A DNA stretch of 64,000 bases from Geomesophilobacter sediminis (lineage in GTDB: Bacteria > Desulfobacterota > Desulfuromonadia > Geobacterales > Geobacteraceae). Location: positions 226,075 to 290,074 of the forward strand of contig NZ_JAEMHM010000007.1 in the NCBI RefSeq assembly GCF_016458275.1, in the 5' to 3' direction. Both the position numbers and the translations under genes were made by a program. This document shows positions 26,181 through 35,256 of this stretch, piece after piece. Numbering within the stretch: the first letter of the stretch is position 1; each line of letters opens with the position of its first letter. The notes under the pieces were generated by a model. The model did not search any database and was not told the DNA's origin. It saw only the letters and a list, made by a program, of their open reading frames with translations.

Positions 26181-27977
26181 ATGGAAGTGACTTACGCCGA
26201 ATTATCATCACCGGGACCGGTGCGCGAAAACAACGAGGATTTCGTCGGGTTTTGGCAGCCGCAGGTGATCGAGGAGAAACGCTCGCATGGTGCGGTTGCC
26301 GCCCTGGCCGACGGGGTCGGGGGGCTGGACCGCGGCGAGGTGGCCAGCCGGCTTGCGGTGGAGACGGCACTGGCTACGTTTCGCAGCGAGACCGCCGAGA
26401 AGACTCCTCAGCAGCTATTGACCCAGATGTTCAACGCGGCAAATCTCGCCGTGTACGACCGCGCCATGGAAAACCACGGGCGCTCGCCGATGGCGACCAC
26501 CCTTTGCCTGGTAATCCTGCGCGATGACGAGATCGTGGTGGGTAACGTGGGGGATTCCCGGGTCTACCTGGTGCGTAAGGGAGAGATCAAGCAGCTCTCC
26601 ACGGATCATTCCTACGTCGGGATGCAGCAGAAGTTCGGGCTCATCTCGGAGCAGGACGCGAAAACCAGCGAGCACCGCTCGGTACTCACCCGAAGCGTCG
26701 GTCAGGACCCGATGATCCGCCTCGACGTGGAGCAGTCCACGGTCTTCAAGGGGGACCGGGTGGTGCTTTGCTCCGACGGGCTCTACGCCCACGTGGCCGA
26801 CGCCGAGATCGCCGAAATCGTGATGCGCCTGTCGCCGGCCCAGGCCTGCCGCCAACTGGTGGCCCTCGCCGAGCAGCACGGCACCGACGATAACCTCTCG
26901 GTCCAGGTGCTGCAGATCAACGAGGTAGAGAAGAAGTCCTACTACCGGGGGCTCCCGGTTTACCACGAACCGCCTCCGGCCCCGAAGGGGTACGAAATTC
27001 AGCCCGGGCAGACCCTGGACGAACGGTTCTTCATTACCGAGACCATCAGCCGATCCGGGATGGCGACCATTTTCAAGGCGACCGACCTCCTTACCCGCGA
27101 GGACGTGGCGGTCAAGGTCCCCTTCATGGAATTCGAGAGCGATCCGGGCTTTTACTCCCGATTCGAGCGGGAGGAGGAGATCGGGTTCCTCCTCAACCAC
27201 CCGTACATACTGAAGTTCGTCCCGGTCGAATTCCGCAGCCGGCCCTACATCGTAACCGAGTACCTGCGCGGCTACACCCTCGCCCACCTTCTGAACAGCG
27301 TGCGGCCGCTGCCGGAAAAAGATGCGGTCAAGCTGGCCGGCCGAATCTGCGAAGCGCTCGCGCACATGCACGAGCATGGGGTTATCCACCGGGACCTGAA
27401 GCCGCAGAACATCATGATCTGTTTTGACGGCACCATCCGGATCATGGATTTCGGGATCGCCAAGGCCGCCGAGGGACGGCGGGTGACCTTCGCCGGGTTC
27501 ACCCCGGCGGTCGGGACCCCGGACTACATGGCACCGGAGCAGGTGAAGGGGAAGCGGGGCGACGAGCGGACCGACATCTACAGCGCCGGCGCCATGCTCT
27601 ACGAGATGGTGGTGGGGGTTACCCCGTTCTCGGGCGAAAGCGAGAACATGTTCGTGATCATGAACGCACGGGTGACCGGGGACCCGGTAGCGCCCCGTAA
27701 GCGCAACCCGAAGGTCTCGCCGCAGCTCGAAGAGGTGATTCTCCACGCCATGGAGCGGGAGCCCAAGCACCGCTACGACTCGGTAGCGACCATGCGGCAT
27801 GAACTGGAGCACCTGGAGGCGGTCCAGCTCACCGGTCGCTGCGACCGGCTGAAGGCGCCGTCGCCGTGGAAGAACGGGGGGAGGAAAATCATGTGGACCG
27901 CGGTAGGCGCTGTCGTGGTGACCCTGGTCTTTCTTCTCTTCCTCTTCCTGATCCTGCAGCGGGGGCCGGCCCACTAG
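26181..27977 (+). CDS. Membrane-anchored PP2C phosphatase - Ser/Thr kinase fusion
   Basis: Residues 1-250 form a PPM/PP2C phosphatase (GPVRENNEDFVGF, ALADGVGGLDRGEVAS, GDSRVYLVRKGEI, LCSDGLYAHV, GTDDNLSVQ) with the metal-binding Asp residues present. Residues 275-550 form a eukaryotic-type kinase with a glycine-loop variant (ETISRSGMATIFKATD), AVKV lysine, HRDLKPQN near 402, DFG near 422 and GTPDYMAPEQ. A single C-terminal helix (AVGAVVVTLVFLLFLFLIL) anchors it to the membrane with both enzymes in the cytoplasm. Opposing activities in one chain suggest a self-limiting switch. It sits between two genes with the same leader type, so it may modulate nitrogen transport; that is inference. Confidence 0.92.
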   Translation: MEVTYAELSSPGPVRENNEDFVGFWQPQVIEEKRSHGAVAALADGVGGLDRGEVASRLAVETALATFRSETAEKTPQQLLTQMFNAANLAVYDRAMENHGRSPMATTLCLVILRDDEIVVGNVGDSRVYLVRKGEIKQLSTDHSYVGMQQKFGLISEQDAKTSEHRSVLTRSVGQDPMIRLDVEQSTVFKGDRVVLCSDGLYAHVADAEIAEIVMRLSPAQACRQLVALAEQHGTDDNLSVQVLQINEVEKKSYYRGLPVYHEPPPAPKGYEIQPGQTLDERFFITETISRSGMATIFKATDLLTREDVAVKVPFMEFESDPGFYSRFEREEEIGFLLNHPYILKFVPVEFRSRPYIVTEYLRGYTLAHLLNSVRPLPEKDAVKLAGRICEALAHMHEHGVIHRDLKPQNIMICFDGTIRIMDFGIAKAAEGRRVTFAGFTPAVGTPDYMAPEQVKGKRGDERTDIYSAGAMLYEMVVGVTPFSGESENMFVIMNARVTGDPVAPRKRNPKVSPQLEEVILHAMEREPKHRYDSVATMRHELEHLEAVQLTGRCDRLKAPSPWKNGGRKIMWTAVGAVVVTLVFLLFLFLILQRGPAH

Positions 27978-28114
27978 CTCAACGGTCAAGAAACGATGCC
28001 GCGGGGTGTCAGATCGGTGGGCGCACCGGATTATGCAGCGGCGCAGCCTGCGGCACCGGCCGGATGCCGGGCTTTGAGGTCGCCCCGCTGCCACAGATTG
28101 AAAGGAAACATAAA

Positions 28115-28432
28115 ATGACTGCTTTTGCCTGGATCGTTTTCATAGCTGCCGCCGCCCTTGAAGTCGGCGGGGATGCCGTCATTCGGAAGGGGCTCCGGGG
28201 GAGCCTGCTCTGGCTGATCGTCGGCGGGTTCCTCATGCTCGGTTGCTACGGGGTCGTCGTCAACACCGTGAAGTGGGATTTCTCAAAGCTTCTCGGCGTT
28301 TACGTGGCGGTCTTCGCCGTCGTCAGCATCCTGGCGGGCCGTTTCGTATTCCAGGAAACGGTCCCCGTCTCGACCTGGGTCGGCCTGGGGATCATCGTGG
28401 CCGGCGGAGCGGTGATCCAGTATGGATCGTGA
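28115..28432 (+). CDS. Small multidrug-resistance-like (EmrE-fold) membrane protein
   Basis: The 105-residue protein has four hydrophobic helices and SMR features: the early Glu in helix 1 (FIAAAALEVGGDAVIRKGL, Glu16) and the C-terminal QETVPVSTWVGLGIIVAGGAVIQ. SMR-like dimers export cations, guanidinium compounds or polyamines. The start at the ATG behind AAAGGAAAC was chosen; the open frame continues far upstream into the kinase gene without support. It sits between the kinase fusion and the amtB leader, which could point to a nitrogenous substrate. Confidence 0.75.
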   Translation: MTAFAWIVFIAAAALEVGGDAVIRKGLRGSLLWLIVGGFLMLGCYGVVVNTVKWDFSKLLGVYVAVFAVVSILAGRFVFQETVPVSTWVGLGIIVAGGAVIQYGS

Positions 28433-28539
28433 TCGACAGTGAAAGAGTCCGCAGGTCGCGTCGAGGGACGAAACCCGACCTTCCCGCGGTAAGCCGTTGC
28501 GTTTCACGATGAAGCCGTGCCACGCAACCTGCGCCCGTC

Positions 28540-28555
28540 GGGCGGGTGGACTGCA
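28540..28555 (+). promoter_or_regulatory. Candidate sigma-54 promoter of the first amtB leader
   Basis: GGGCGGGTGGACTGCA: GG and GC ten bases apart and a good -12 (CTGCA), but the -24 (GGGCGG) is only partly consensus. The predicted start is about 20 nt before the leader hairpins, matching the arrangement at 23.9 kb. Confidence 0.45.
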
Positions 28556-28584
28556 TCAAATTACCCACTGACCCAATATCCACT

Positions 28585-28658
28585 GACACAACGTCGTGTC
28601 CGGAAAATCAGGCAGGCAAAGGCGCCTCGTCACCTACGTGACCTGGTGCCTTTGTTTT
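28585..28658 (+). promoter_or_regulatory. Putative ANTAR antitermination leader (amtB)
   Basis: Hairpin 1 is GACAC-AACGTC-GTGTC (28585-28600) and hairpin 2 is AGGC-AAAGGC-GCCT (28614-28627), separated by 13 nt. Both hexaloops have A1 and G4, the known ANTAR recognition rule. Hairpin 2 overlaps the 5' arm of a terminator (CAAAGGCGCC...GGTGCCTTTG then TTTT, 28617-28654), so binding by an ANTAR protein would free transcription into amtB. In Geobacter sulfurreducens an ANTAR protein (GnfR) controls nitrogen genes this way; the regulator itself is not in this window. Confidence 0.75.
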
Positions 28659-28732
28659 GCCGCTGCTCCAAAACCGGACCTTTCTGCGTCACCTGCAACG
28701 CGGCAGGTGGCGTATCGAAAAGGAGATCTGCT

Positions 28733-30388
28733 GTGACTAGGAAATTCAATAGCTACATCGCCCTATTGCTTGCGGTCCTGGCGCTTTCCGTTTCCGCTCC
28801 GGCCTTCCCGGCCGAGTCGAACCAGGCCGCCGCTTCCGCAACCGTAGCGCCGTTGTCGATGTCGCCCGCTCATACGCCGGCCGCGGCGACCGGTGCCAAG
28901 GCCGATGCTCCCGCGCCGGCGCCGGTTGCCCTGCCGAGCGGCGGCACCGCCGCCGACCGGATTTCGGACCGGGCCCTGGCGTCCGAAGCAGCCGGCTCCG
29001 CAGCTCAGCTCCGGATCGCCCTTAACCTCGCCTGGACCCTGATCTGCGGTTTCCTGGTCATGTTCCTGCAGGCCGGATTCGCCATGGTGGAAACCGGTTT
29101 CTGCCGGGCCAAAAATGCCAGCCATACCATGGCGATGAACCTCATGATCTACTGCATCGGGCTCCTGGCCTATTGGGTCTGCGGTTATGCGCTCCAGACG
29201 GGGGGGCTGGGTGGTTTTCCCACCCTCGGTGGGGGGAGCGGCCTGAACTGCGAAGTCACCGTCCACCTGTTCGGTAAAGCCTTCGGGCTGTTCGGCGCGA
29301 AAGGGTTTTTCCTCGGCGGGCCGAGCCTCGATCCGGCGGTCTGCGTCGCCTTTTTGTTCCAGGCGGTCTTCATGAATACCGCCGCGACCATCCCCACCGG
29401 CGCCATGACCGAGCGGCTCAAGTTCTCTGCCTTCGTCGCCTACGGCTTTTTCATGTGCGGCTTGCTCTATCCCCTCTTCGCCAACTGGGTCTGGGGAGGC
29501 GGCTGGCTTTCCCAGCTGGGGGCCAATTTCAACCTTGGACATGGCTTTGTTGATTTTGCCGGCTCGTCGGTGGTGCATCTCACCGGCGGGGTGGTTGCCC
29601 TGGCCGGTGCCAAGGTGCTCGGACCGCGTCTCGGAAAATTCAACAAGGACGGGTCTCCCAACCCGATCCCCGGCCACCACATCCCGATGGCGATCGTCGG
29701 TACCCTGATCCTGGCCTTCGGCTGGTTCGGCTTCACCGCGGGCTCGACCCTCGCTGCCTCGGATTTGCGCATCGGGGTCGTCGCCGTCAACACCATGCTG
29801 GCCAGCGCCGCCGGCGGATTCGTCGCGATGCTTTTCATGTGGGTAAAATACGGCAAGCCGGATCTGACCATGAGTGCCAACGGACTGCTGGCGGGGCTCG
29901 TGGCGGTGACGGCCCCCTGCGCTTTCGTGACTCCCTTCGCAAGCGTGGTGATCGGCTCGGCCGCCGGGGTCCTCTGCTGTATCTCGATCATCTTTGTCGA
30001 ACGGACCCTCAGGGTGGACGACCCGGTCGGTGCCATCTCGGTGCACGGCCTCGGCGGTGCCTGGGGAGCGGTGGCCTTGGGGCTCTTTGCGGACGGGAGT
30101 TACGGTGGCGGGCTCAACGGGGTCAAAGGGAACGTGCGCGGGCTCTTCTACGGCGACGGCGGCCAGCTCGCTGCCCAATGCGTGGGGGTGGCCATCGATG
30201 TCATTTTCGTCTTTTTTGCCGCCTACCTGTTTTTCCGGCTGCTCGACCGTTTCATCGGAATGCGGGTGGCGAGCGACGTGGAGCGGGAGGGGCTGGACCA
30301 GCACGAAATTGCCGTTGCCGCCTATCCGGAATTCAACTTGAGACAGCTTCCCTTCGGCAGTGGCATCACGCCGCGGCCGCGGCAGTAA
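28733..30388 (+). CDS. amtB: Ammonium transporter with signal peptide and Ala/Pro linker
   Basis: The 551-residue protein starts at GTG behind AAAGGAG with a signal sequence (IALLLAVLALSVSAPAFPAE), an Ala/Pro-rich linker to about residue 90, then 11 Amt helices: LQAGFAMVETGFCRAKNASHTM, DFAGSSVVHLTGGVVALAGA, FGWFGFTAGSTL and the VHGLGGAWGAVALGLF signature. The twin-His pore residues are present (VVHLTGG, AISVHGLGG). Amt trimers conduct ammonium and are gated by GlnK, encoded two genes on. Expression is probably set by sigma-54 plus antitermination. It is about 40 residues longer than the second Amt at its C-terminal end region and differs clearly in sequence, so the two are not a recent duplication. 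Confidence 0.95.
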   Translation: MTRKFNSYIALLLAVLALSVSAPAFPAESNQAAASATVAPLSMSPAHTPAAATGAKADAPAPAPVALPSGGTAADRISDRALASEAAGSAAQLRIALNLAWTLICGFLVMFLQAGFAMVETGFCRAKNASHTMAMNLMIYCIGLLAYWVCGYALQTGGLGGFPTLGGGSGLNCEVTVHLFGKAFGLFGAKGFFLGGPSLDPAVCVAFLFQAVFMNTAATIPTGAMTERLKFSAFVAYGFFMCGLLYPLFANWVWGGGWLSQLGANFNLGHGFVDFAGSSVVHLTGGVVALAGAKVLGPRLGKFNKDGSPNPIPGHHIPMAIVGTLILAFGWFGFTAGSTLAASDLRIGVVAVNTMLASAAGGFVAMLFMWVKYGKPDLTMSANGLLAGLVAVTAPCAFVTPFASVVIGSAAGVLCCISIIFVERTLRVDDPVGAISVHGLGGAWGAVALGLFADGSYGGGLNGVKGNVRGLFYGDGGQLAAQCVGVAIDVIFVFFAAYLFFRLLDRFIGMRVASDVEREGLDQHEIAVAAYPEFNLRQLPFGSGITPRPRQ

Positions 30389-30408
30389 GTTACAGCCCGA
30401 TTGCCTAA

Positions 30409-30903
<495 letters not shown>

Positions 30904-30955
30904 GCATTCAACATCTGGCACTTGCCAAAAAATAAACCTTCAATGGAGAACTCCC

Positions 30956-32503
30956 ATGGTACGAAGAAGTATCCTCGCAAAGGCTAAGGAAGCTGCTCTG
31001 CCGGGCCTGAACAAGTCCTGCCGCAGCAAGATCGTCCTCTCTCTTTCCACCCTTGCGCTGGCCGCAGGGCTTTTCGCCGCTCCCTCGGCACTTTTGGCCG
31101 AAGACAAACCGGCCGATGCTCCGGCCGCCGCTGCCTCGGCAGCAACCGCCCCGGCTCCTGCCGCTGCACCGGCAGCAGCCGCACCGGCCGCCGCCGCTCC
31201 CGCCGCCGCTGCCAAGCCCGCTCCCAAGAACGTGGATCCGGTCCTCAATACCGGCGACACCGCCTGGATGCTCGTTTCCTCGGCCCTGGTCCTCTTCATG
31301 ATTCCGGGTCTCGCGATGTTCTACGGTGGCATGGTCCGCCAGAAAAACGTCCTCTCCACCATCATGCACTCCCTGGTCGCCATGGGCATCGTCGGCGTGC
31401 AGTGGGCGGTGATCGGCTACTCGCTGGCTTTCGGTCCCGACATCGGGCACGGCCTTTTGGGCAACTTCAGCAAGGTCCTGATGAACGGCCTGGTGACGGT
31501 GAAGGACGGCACCCCCATCTACGCCCTGTTCCAGAACGTGGCGACCGAGCCGGGGTCCATTCCGGAGTTCGTCTTCGCCATGTACCAGTGCATGTTCGCC
31601 ATGATTACCGTCGCCCTGGTTTCCGGCGCCCTGGCCGAGCGTATCAAGTTCTCCACCTACTGCCTCTTCGTCCTGCTCTGGACCACCCTGGTCTACGATC
31701 CGCTGGCCCACTGGGTCTGGATGAGCGACGGCTGGCTCTTCAAGATGGGTGCACTCGACTTCGCCGGCGGTACCGTCGTCCACCTCTCCTCCGGTATCTC
31801 GGCTCTCGTGGCCCTCTTCTTCCTCGGCAAGCGTCACGGCTTCCCGCATGAGCGGATGGCTCCGCACAGCCTCCCGCTGACCCTGCTCGGCGTCGGGATC
31901 CTCTGGTTCGGCTGGTTCGGCTTCAACGCCGGCTCCGCGATCGTCGGCCCCAACTGCTCGGATGCGGCGGGCGGCCTTGCCGGCCTGGCCCTGACCACCA
32001 CCACCATCGCTCCGGCGGCTGCCGGCCTCGCCTGGATGATCGCCGAATGGATCCATGCCGGCAAGCCCTCCGCCCTCGGTTTCGGTTCCGGCGTCGTCGC
32101 CGGCCTGGTCATCATCACTCCGGCCGCCGGTTTCGTCCAGCCGGGCGCCGCCATCATCATGGGGATCATCGGCGGGGTGGTCTGCTACCTCGGCGTGATG
32201 CTCAAGGCGAAGCTCAAATACGACGACTCCCTCGACGCCTTCGGTGTCCACGGTGTCGGCGGCACCACCGGCGCCCTGCTGACCGGCGTCTTCGCCACCA
32301 TCGGCGCCACCGGCGTCACCTCGGGGAACCCGAAGCAGTTCGTCATCCAGCTGATCGCGGTCGGCGCTGCCGCCGCCTACGCCATCGTGGTTACCTTCAT
32401 CATCTCCTTCGTCCTCGACAAGCTGATCGGTTTCCGCGTCGAGAAGGAAGACGAGATCATGGGCCTCGACCAGACCCAGCATTCGGAAAGCGCTTACAAC
32501 TAA
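30956..32503 (+). CDS. amtB: Ammonium transporter (glnK-linked) with signal peptide and Ala-rich linker
   Basis: The 515-residue protein starts with a long n-region and signal (IVLSLSTLALAAGLFAAPSALLAE), an almost pure Ala/Pro segment up to about residue 90, then the Amt core (AMFYGGMVRQKNVLSTIMHS, DFAGGTVVHLSSGISALVAL, GVHGVGGTTGALLTGVF). Pore His residues are present in VVHLSSG and FGVHGVGG. It imports ammonium and is the presumed GlnK target. The GC- and Ala-rich linker resembles those of the other AmtB and of the acetate symporter in this window. Confidence 0.97.
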   Translation: MVRRSILAKAKEAALPGLNKSCRSKIVLSLSTLALAAGLFAAPSALLAEDKPADAPAAAASAATAPAPAAAPAAAAPAAAAPAAAAKPAPKNVDPVLNTGDTAWMLVSSALVLFMIPGLAMFYGGMVRQKNVLSTIMHSLVAMGIVGVQWAVIGYSLAFGPDIGHGLLGNFSKVLMNGLVTVKDGTPIYALFQNVATEPGSIPEFVFAMYQCMFAMITVALVSGALAERIKFSTYCLFVLLWTTLVYDPLAHWVWMSDGWLFKMGALDFAGGTVVHLSSGISALVALFFLGKRHGFPHERMAPHSLPLTLLGVGILWFGWFGFNAGSAIVGPNCSDAAGGLAGLALTTTTIAPAAAGLAWMIAEWIHAGKPSALGFGSGVVAGLVIITPAAGFVQPGAAIIMGIIGGVVCYLGVMLKAKLKYDDSLDAFGVHGVGGTTGALLTGVFATIGATGVTSGNPKQFVIQLIAVGAAAAYAIVVTFIISFVLDKLIGFRVEKEDEIMGLDQTQHSESAYN

Positions 32504-32530
32504 CCAGGGCTTTCCAACAGAGCTTCATCC

Positions 32531-32562
32531 AAGGGGGGATCTTCGGATCCCCTCTTTTTTTT
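32531..32562 (+). terminator. Terminator after glnK-amtB
   Basis: Stem AGGGGGGATC-TTCG-GATCCCCTCT followed by eight T. Beyond it, the gap 32563-32844 holds a diverged family A palindrome (TTCGCGCCAGAAATGGCGCT, about 32632-32651) and nothing else recognised. Confidence 0.9.
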
Positions 32563-32844
32563 GTCTCTCGTAGGTCGAGTCTGGGAACCAGACGCGACCC
32601 TATCCCGCCGCCGCCGGGAGAAATCCGGTCCTTCGCGCCAGAAATGGCGCTCTCACAGAGAATGGGGCCACAAAAATGGCAACTTGCCGTCCTGTCAACA
32701 AACTCAGTGTCTGAGCCGCACCGGTTACTGCTTTGTTTTTCTAGGTTACCGAGTTCTTCTGTGACATACTGCCTGCCGTTTTTGTAAATCCCTCCTTTTC
32801 TGGTACTGTATGCAACCGGAGATAATAACCCTGGGAGGGAGCGT

Positions 32845-33291
32845 ATGGAAACCATGGAACATCTGCTCCAACGAAAGGAAGAGGGGCGCGGCTTCTACCA
32901 CCGAATGGGCGCCCAAAGCGGCAGCGCCGGGATCCGGAAATTTTTCGGGATGCTGGCTGAAGACGAGATGCGGCAGGAGCGGGTACTGTTGGCGCTGCGG
33001 CGAGGGACTCTTCCCGATCTGGAGGATTTCGTCACCCTGGACGAGGCCAAGGGGATCCTGCGCCGGCTCTCGCTGCACCAGCCCTATTACATCCCGGAAG
33101 AAGGCGACCTCCAGAGGCTGGCCACGGCAATGGAATTCGAGGCCCGCTGCGCGCAAATCTGCCGGGAAATCGCCGCGGCCGATGGCGATGGCTGCCGAAA
33201 AGAGCTCTTTTTGAGCATTGCAGCGGAAGAGGAGGTTCATTTCACGCTGCTGGAACAGATGCGCGAAGTGGTCGGTCGTTCCCTGTGCTAG
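32845..33291 (+). CDS. Ferritin-like/rubrerythrin-like small protein
   Basis: The 148-residue all-helical protein has spaced Glu/His residues of the ferritin-like fold: RKEEGRGFYHRMG, MLAEDEMRQERVLL, AMEFEARCAQICREIA and IAAEEEVHFTLLEQM (ExxH in the last helix). A di-iron site is plausible but the exact ligand set is not certain. There is no rubredoxin domain. It starts behind GGGAGGGAG and is followed 22 nt later by the suhB-like gene, which may be co-transcribed. Possible roles are peroxide or iron handling. Confidence 0.7.
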   Translation: METMEHLLQRKEEGRGFYHRMGAQSGSAGIRKFFGMLAEDEMRQERVLLALRRGTLPDLEDFVTLDEAKGILRRLSLHQPYYIPEEGDLQRLATAMEFEARCAQICREIAAADGDGCRKELFLSIAAEEEVHFTLLEQMREVVGRSLC

Positions 33292-33313
33292 GAAGGTAAA
33301 AACGGAGAAAAAA

Positions 33314-34111
33314 TTGGAGAATTCCGCGTTTCTTGATGTTGCCATCGCCGCTGCCAAGGCGGCGGGCGCCCTGCAGCGGCAACGGGTGGCGGGTGATTTC
33401 GAGGTCTCGTTCAAGGGACGGGTCGACCTGGTGACCGAGGTGGACCGTGCCTGCGAGGAGATCATCGTCTCGCGCCTGAAGGCCGCTTTCCCAGGCCACT
33501 GCTTTCTCGCCGAGGAGCGGGGTGCGGAAGGGGAATGTGCCTCCCACAAGTGGATCATCGACCCGCTGGACGGGACCACCAACTTCGCCCACGGCTATCC
33601 CTGGTTCTGCGTTTCCATCGCGCTGGAGGTGGACGGCGAGATCCTGCTGGGGGTGGTGTACCACTCGATGATGGACCAGCTCTTCACCGCGGTGCGCGGG
33701 GAGGGAGCGTATCTGAACGGGCAGCGGATTACGGTGTCGGCCCGGCAGCCCTTGCGCAGCAGCCTGCTTGCCACCGGCTTTCCCTATGACGTAGCTTCCG
33801 ACAACGAGAACAACTTCGGCAACTTCTTCCGTTTCCAGCTTGCCGCCCGCGGCATTCGCCGCGCCGGCGCAGCTGCCCTCGATCTCGCCTACGTGGCGTT
33901 GGGGCGGCTGGACGGCTATTGGGAGTGCAAGCTGAAGCCGTGGGACGTCGCGGCGGGAACCCTTCTGGTGCGTGAGGCCGGCGGGACCGTCACCAACCAT
34001 GCCGGGGAGCCGCATTCGGTGTACGATCATCGGATCGCGGCATCTAACGGGGCCATTCACCCGGAAATGCTGGAGATATTGAATAAGGGTCCGATCGAGG
34101 TGAAGCTTTAA
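33314..34111 (+). CDS. Inositol-monophosphatase family protein (SuhB-like)
   Basis: The 265-residue product has the IMPase metal and substrate motifs: KGRVDLVTEVDRACEEII, FLAEERGAEG, DPLDGTTNFAHGYPWFCVSIAL, and the C-terminal ECKLKPWDVAAGTLLVREAGG. Such Mg-dependent enzymes dephosphorylate inositol-1-phosphate and related sugars; the SuhB type also binds the transcription machinery in enterics. A TTG start 8 nt behind ACGGAG was chosen because it gives the normal length; the frame is open further upstream into the ferritin-like gene. Confidence 0.92.
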   Translation: MENSAFLDVAIAAAKAAGALQRQRVAGDFEVSFKGRVDLVTEVDRACEEIIVSRLKAAFPGHCFLAEERGAEGECASHKWIIDPLDGTTNFAHGYPWFCVSIALEVDGEILLGVVYHSMMDQLFTAVRGEGAYLNGQRITVSARQPLRSSLLATGFPYDVASDNENNFGNFFRFQLAARGIRRAGAAALDLAYVALGRLDGYWECKLKPWDVAAGTLLVREAGGTVTNHAGEPHSVYDHRIAASNGAIHPEMLEILNKGPIEVKL

Positions 34112-34125
34112 CGGCTGAAATGGGC

Positions 34126-34410
34126 GCAGCTGGCTGGCGCCCCTACGAGCTTTCGGCACTTTCATCATGGGATGAACGTGCCGTTTTTATTTGGGGACGA
34201 CAGTTCTATTTACTGTGGGAGCGCCTTTCCAGGCGCGAATAACCCCTTTTGCCGCGACCCACCGGAGCTGATTCGCGCCAGGAATGGCGCTCCCACAGGA
34301 TCAGGCCAACCGCAGCCTTCGTGGGAACCGGACCTCGCCGTCATCTGTGCTTCCACTTGCCTCGGTGCCACGGGCGCAGCATGCTGCGCCCCTACGAGCT
34401 GGGGCGCCGA
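34126..34410. repeat. Cluster of dispersed palindromes (families C, A, A-reverse, C)
   Basis: The gene-free gap 34112-34569 carries in order a diverged family C element (GGGCGCAGCTGGCTGGCGCC), a family A element (GGGAGCGCCTTTCCAGGCGC, 34218-34237), a reverse family A element (CGCGCCAGGAATGGCGCTCC) and a full family C palindrome GGGCGCAGCATGCTGCGCCC. Small frames across it are shadows of the repeats. Confidence 0.8.
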
Positions 34411-34569
34411 CGGTTGGCTGTGGCTGCTACCCTCCCGGGGCTATTTTTTTAATCTTCCTGTCCCCGACCGGCGAAATTCCTTCTCAATGGTACGGAACTG
34501 TTTTATAATCCGCATGCTTTTGCCGGAATTGCAAACCGGCCCTGAGATTCATTGATTCGGAGGAGTTAG

Positions 34570-35025
34570 ATGCTCAACCTGCGGAAGAAAATCCTGGTGG
34601 CAATCGACGGGTCGCCGCTCTCCGACAAGGCCGCGGAGGAAGCGGTACGGCTCGCGGCGGGGATCCCGAGCCAGTTCAAGAGCAAGGTCTACGGCCTGCT
34701 CGTGCTCCCCAATGCCCCGCGCAACACCTTTACCGATTTTCTTCCCACCCGTCCCATCACCGAGAAGGAGGAGTGGGGCGAGCTCAAGGAGCGGATCTTT
34801 TTCGTGGTGGAGAAGCTCGCCGCCGAGATGGACGTGCCGCTGGAGACCGGGGTGGTGTATGGAGAACCGGCCGATGAGCTGATCCGGTTCGCGCAGAAGG
34901 AAGAGATCGATGTCATCGTGATCGGGAGCACCGGCAAGGGGTTCCTGAAACGGAAGCTCTTGGGAAGCGTCTCCCACAAGGTAGTGCAGAATGCGAAGTG
35001 CTCTGTCTATGTCGTGAGAGGCTAA
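34570..35025 (+). CDS. Universal stress protein (UspA family), ATP-binding type
   Basis: The 151-residue protein has the Usp start KKILVAIDGSPLSDKAAEEA and the ATP-binding motif G-x2-G-x9-G-S (GSTGKGFLKRKLLGSVS), ending SVYVVRG. Usp proteins are cytoplasmic stress modulators; ATP-binding forms may act as switches. It has a GGAGG site and a terminator (about 35068-35101, AAGGAGCC-GACAT-GGCTCCTT then T-rich), so it is a single-gene unit. Confidence 0.93.
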   Translation: MLNLRKKILVAIDGSPLSDKAAEEAVRLAAGIPSQFKSKVYGLLVLPNAPRNTFTDFLPTRPITEKEEWGELKERIFFVVEKLAAEMDVPLETGVVYGEPADELIRFAQKEEIDVIVIGSTGKGFLKRKLLGSVSHKVVQNAKCSVYVVRG

Positions 35026-35067
35026 TTCAGTCCACCGTAGTCAGAATCAGTCATCAGTTAATTGCGA

Positions 35068-35101
35068 AAGGAGCCGACATGGCTCCTTTTCTTTTTGGGC
35101 T
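35068..35101 (+). terminator. Terminator after uspA-like gene
   Basis: AAGGAGCC / GGCTCCTT stem with T-rich tail (TTCTTTTT). Further on, family B palindromes lie near 35141-35165 and 35186-35212. Confidence 0.8.
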
Positions 35102-35256
35102 TTTTACCATGTACTTAACCTGGATGTGCGGGAGCCAACGTTGTAGGAGCGATATTCTTGCCGCGATCAGCGGACTTGGATCGCGACAGGAATGTCGCTC
35201 CCACAGGAACAGGGCCTGCCACATACTGATCACCGATCACTGACTCCGATCACTAA

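Noticed and set aside
34172..34555. 127-codon frame between the inositol phosphatase and uspA-like genes
   Set aside because: It runs through dispersed palindromes of families A and C and has no ribosome-binding site or recognisable domain.
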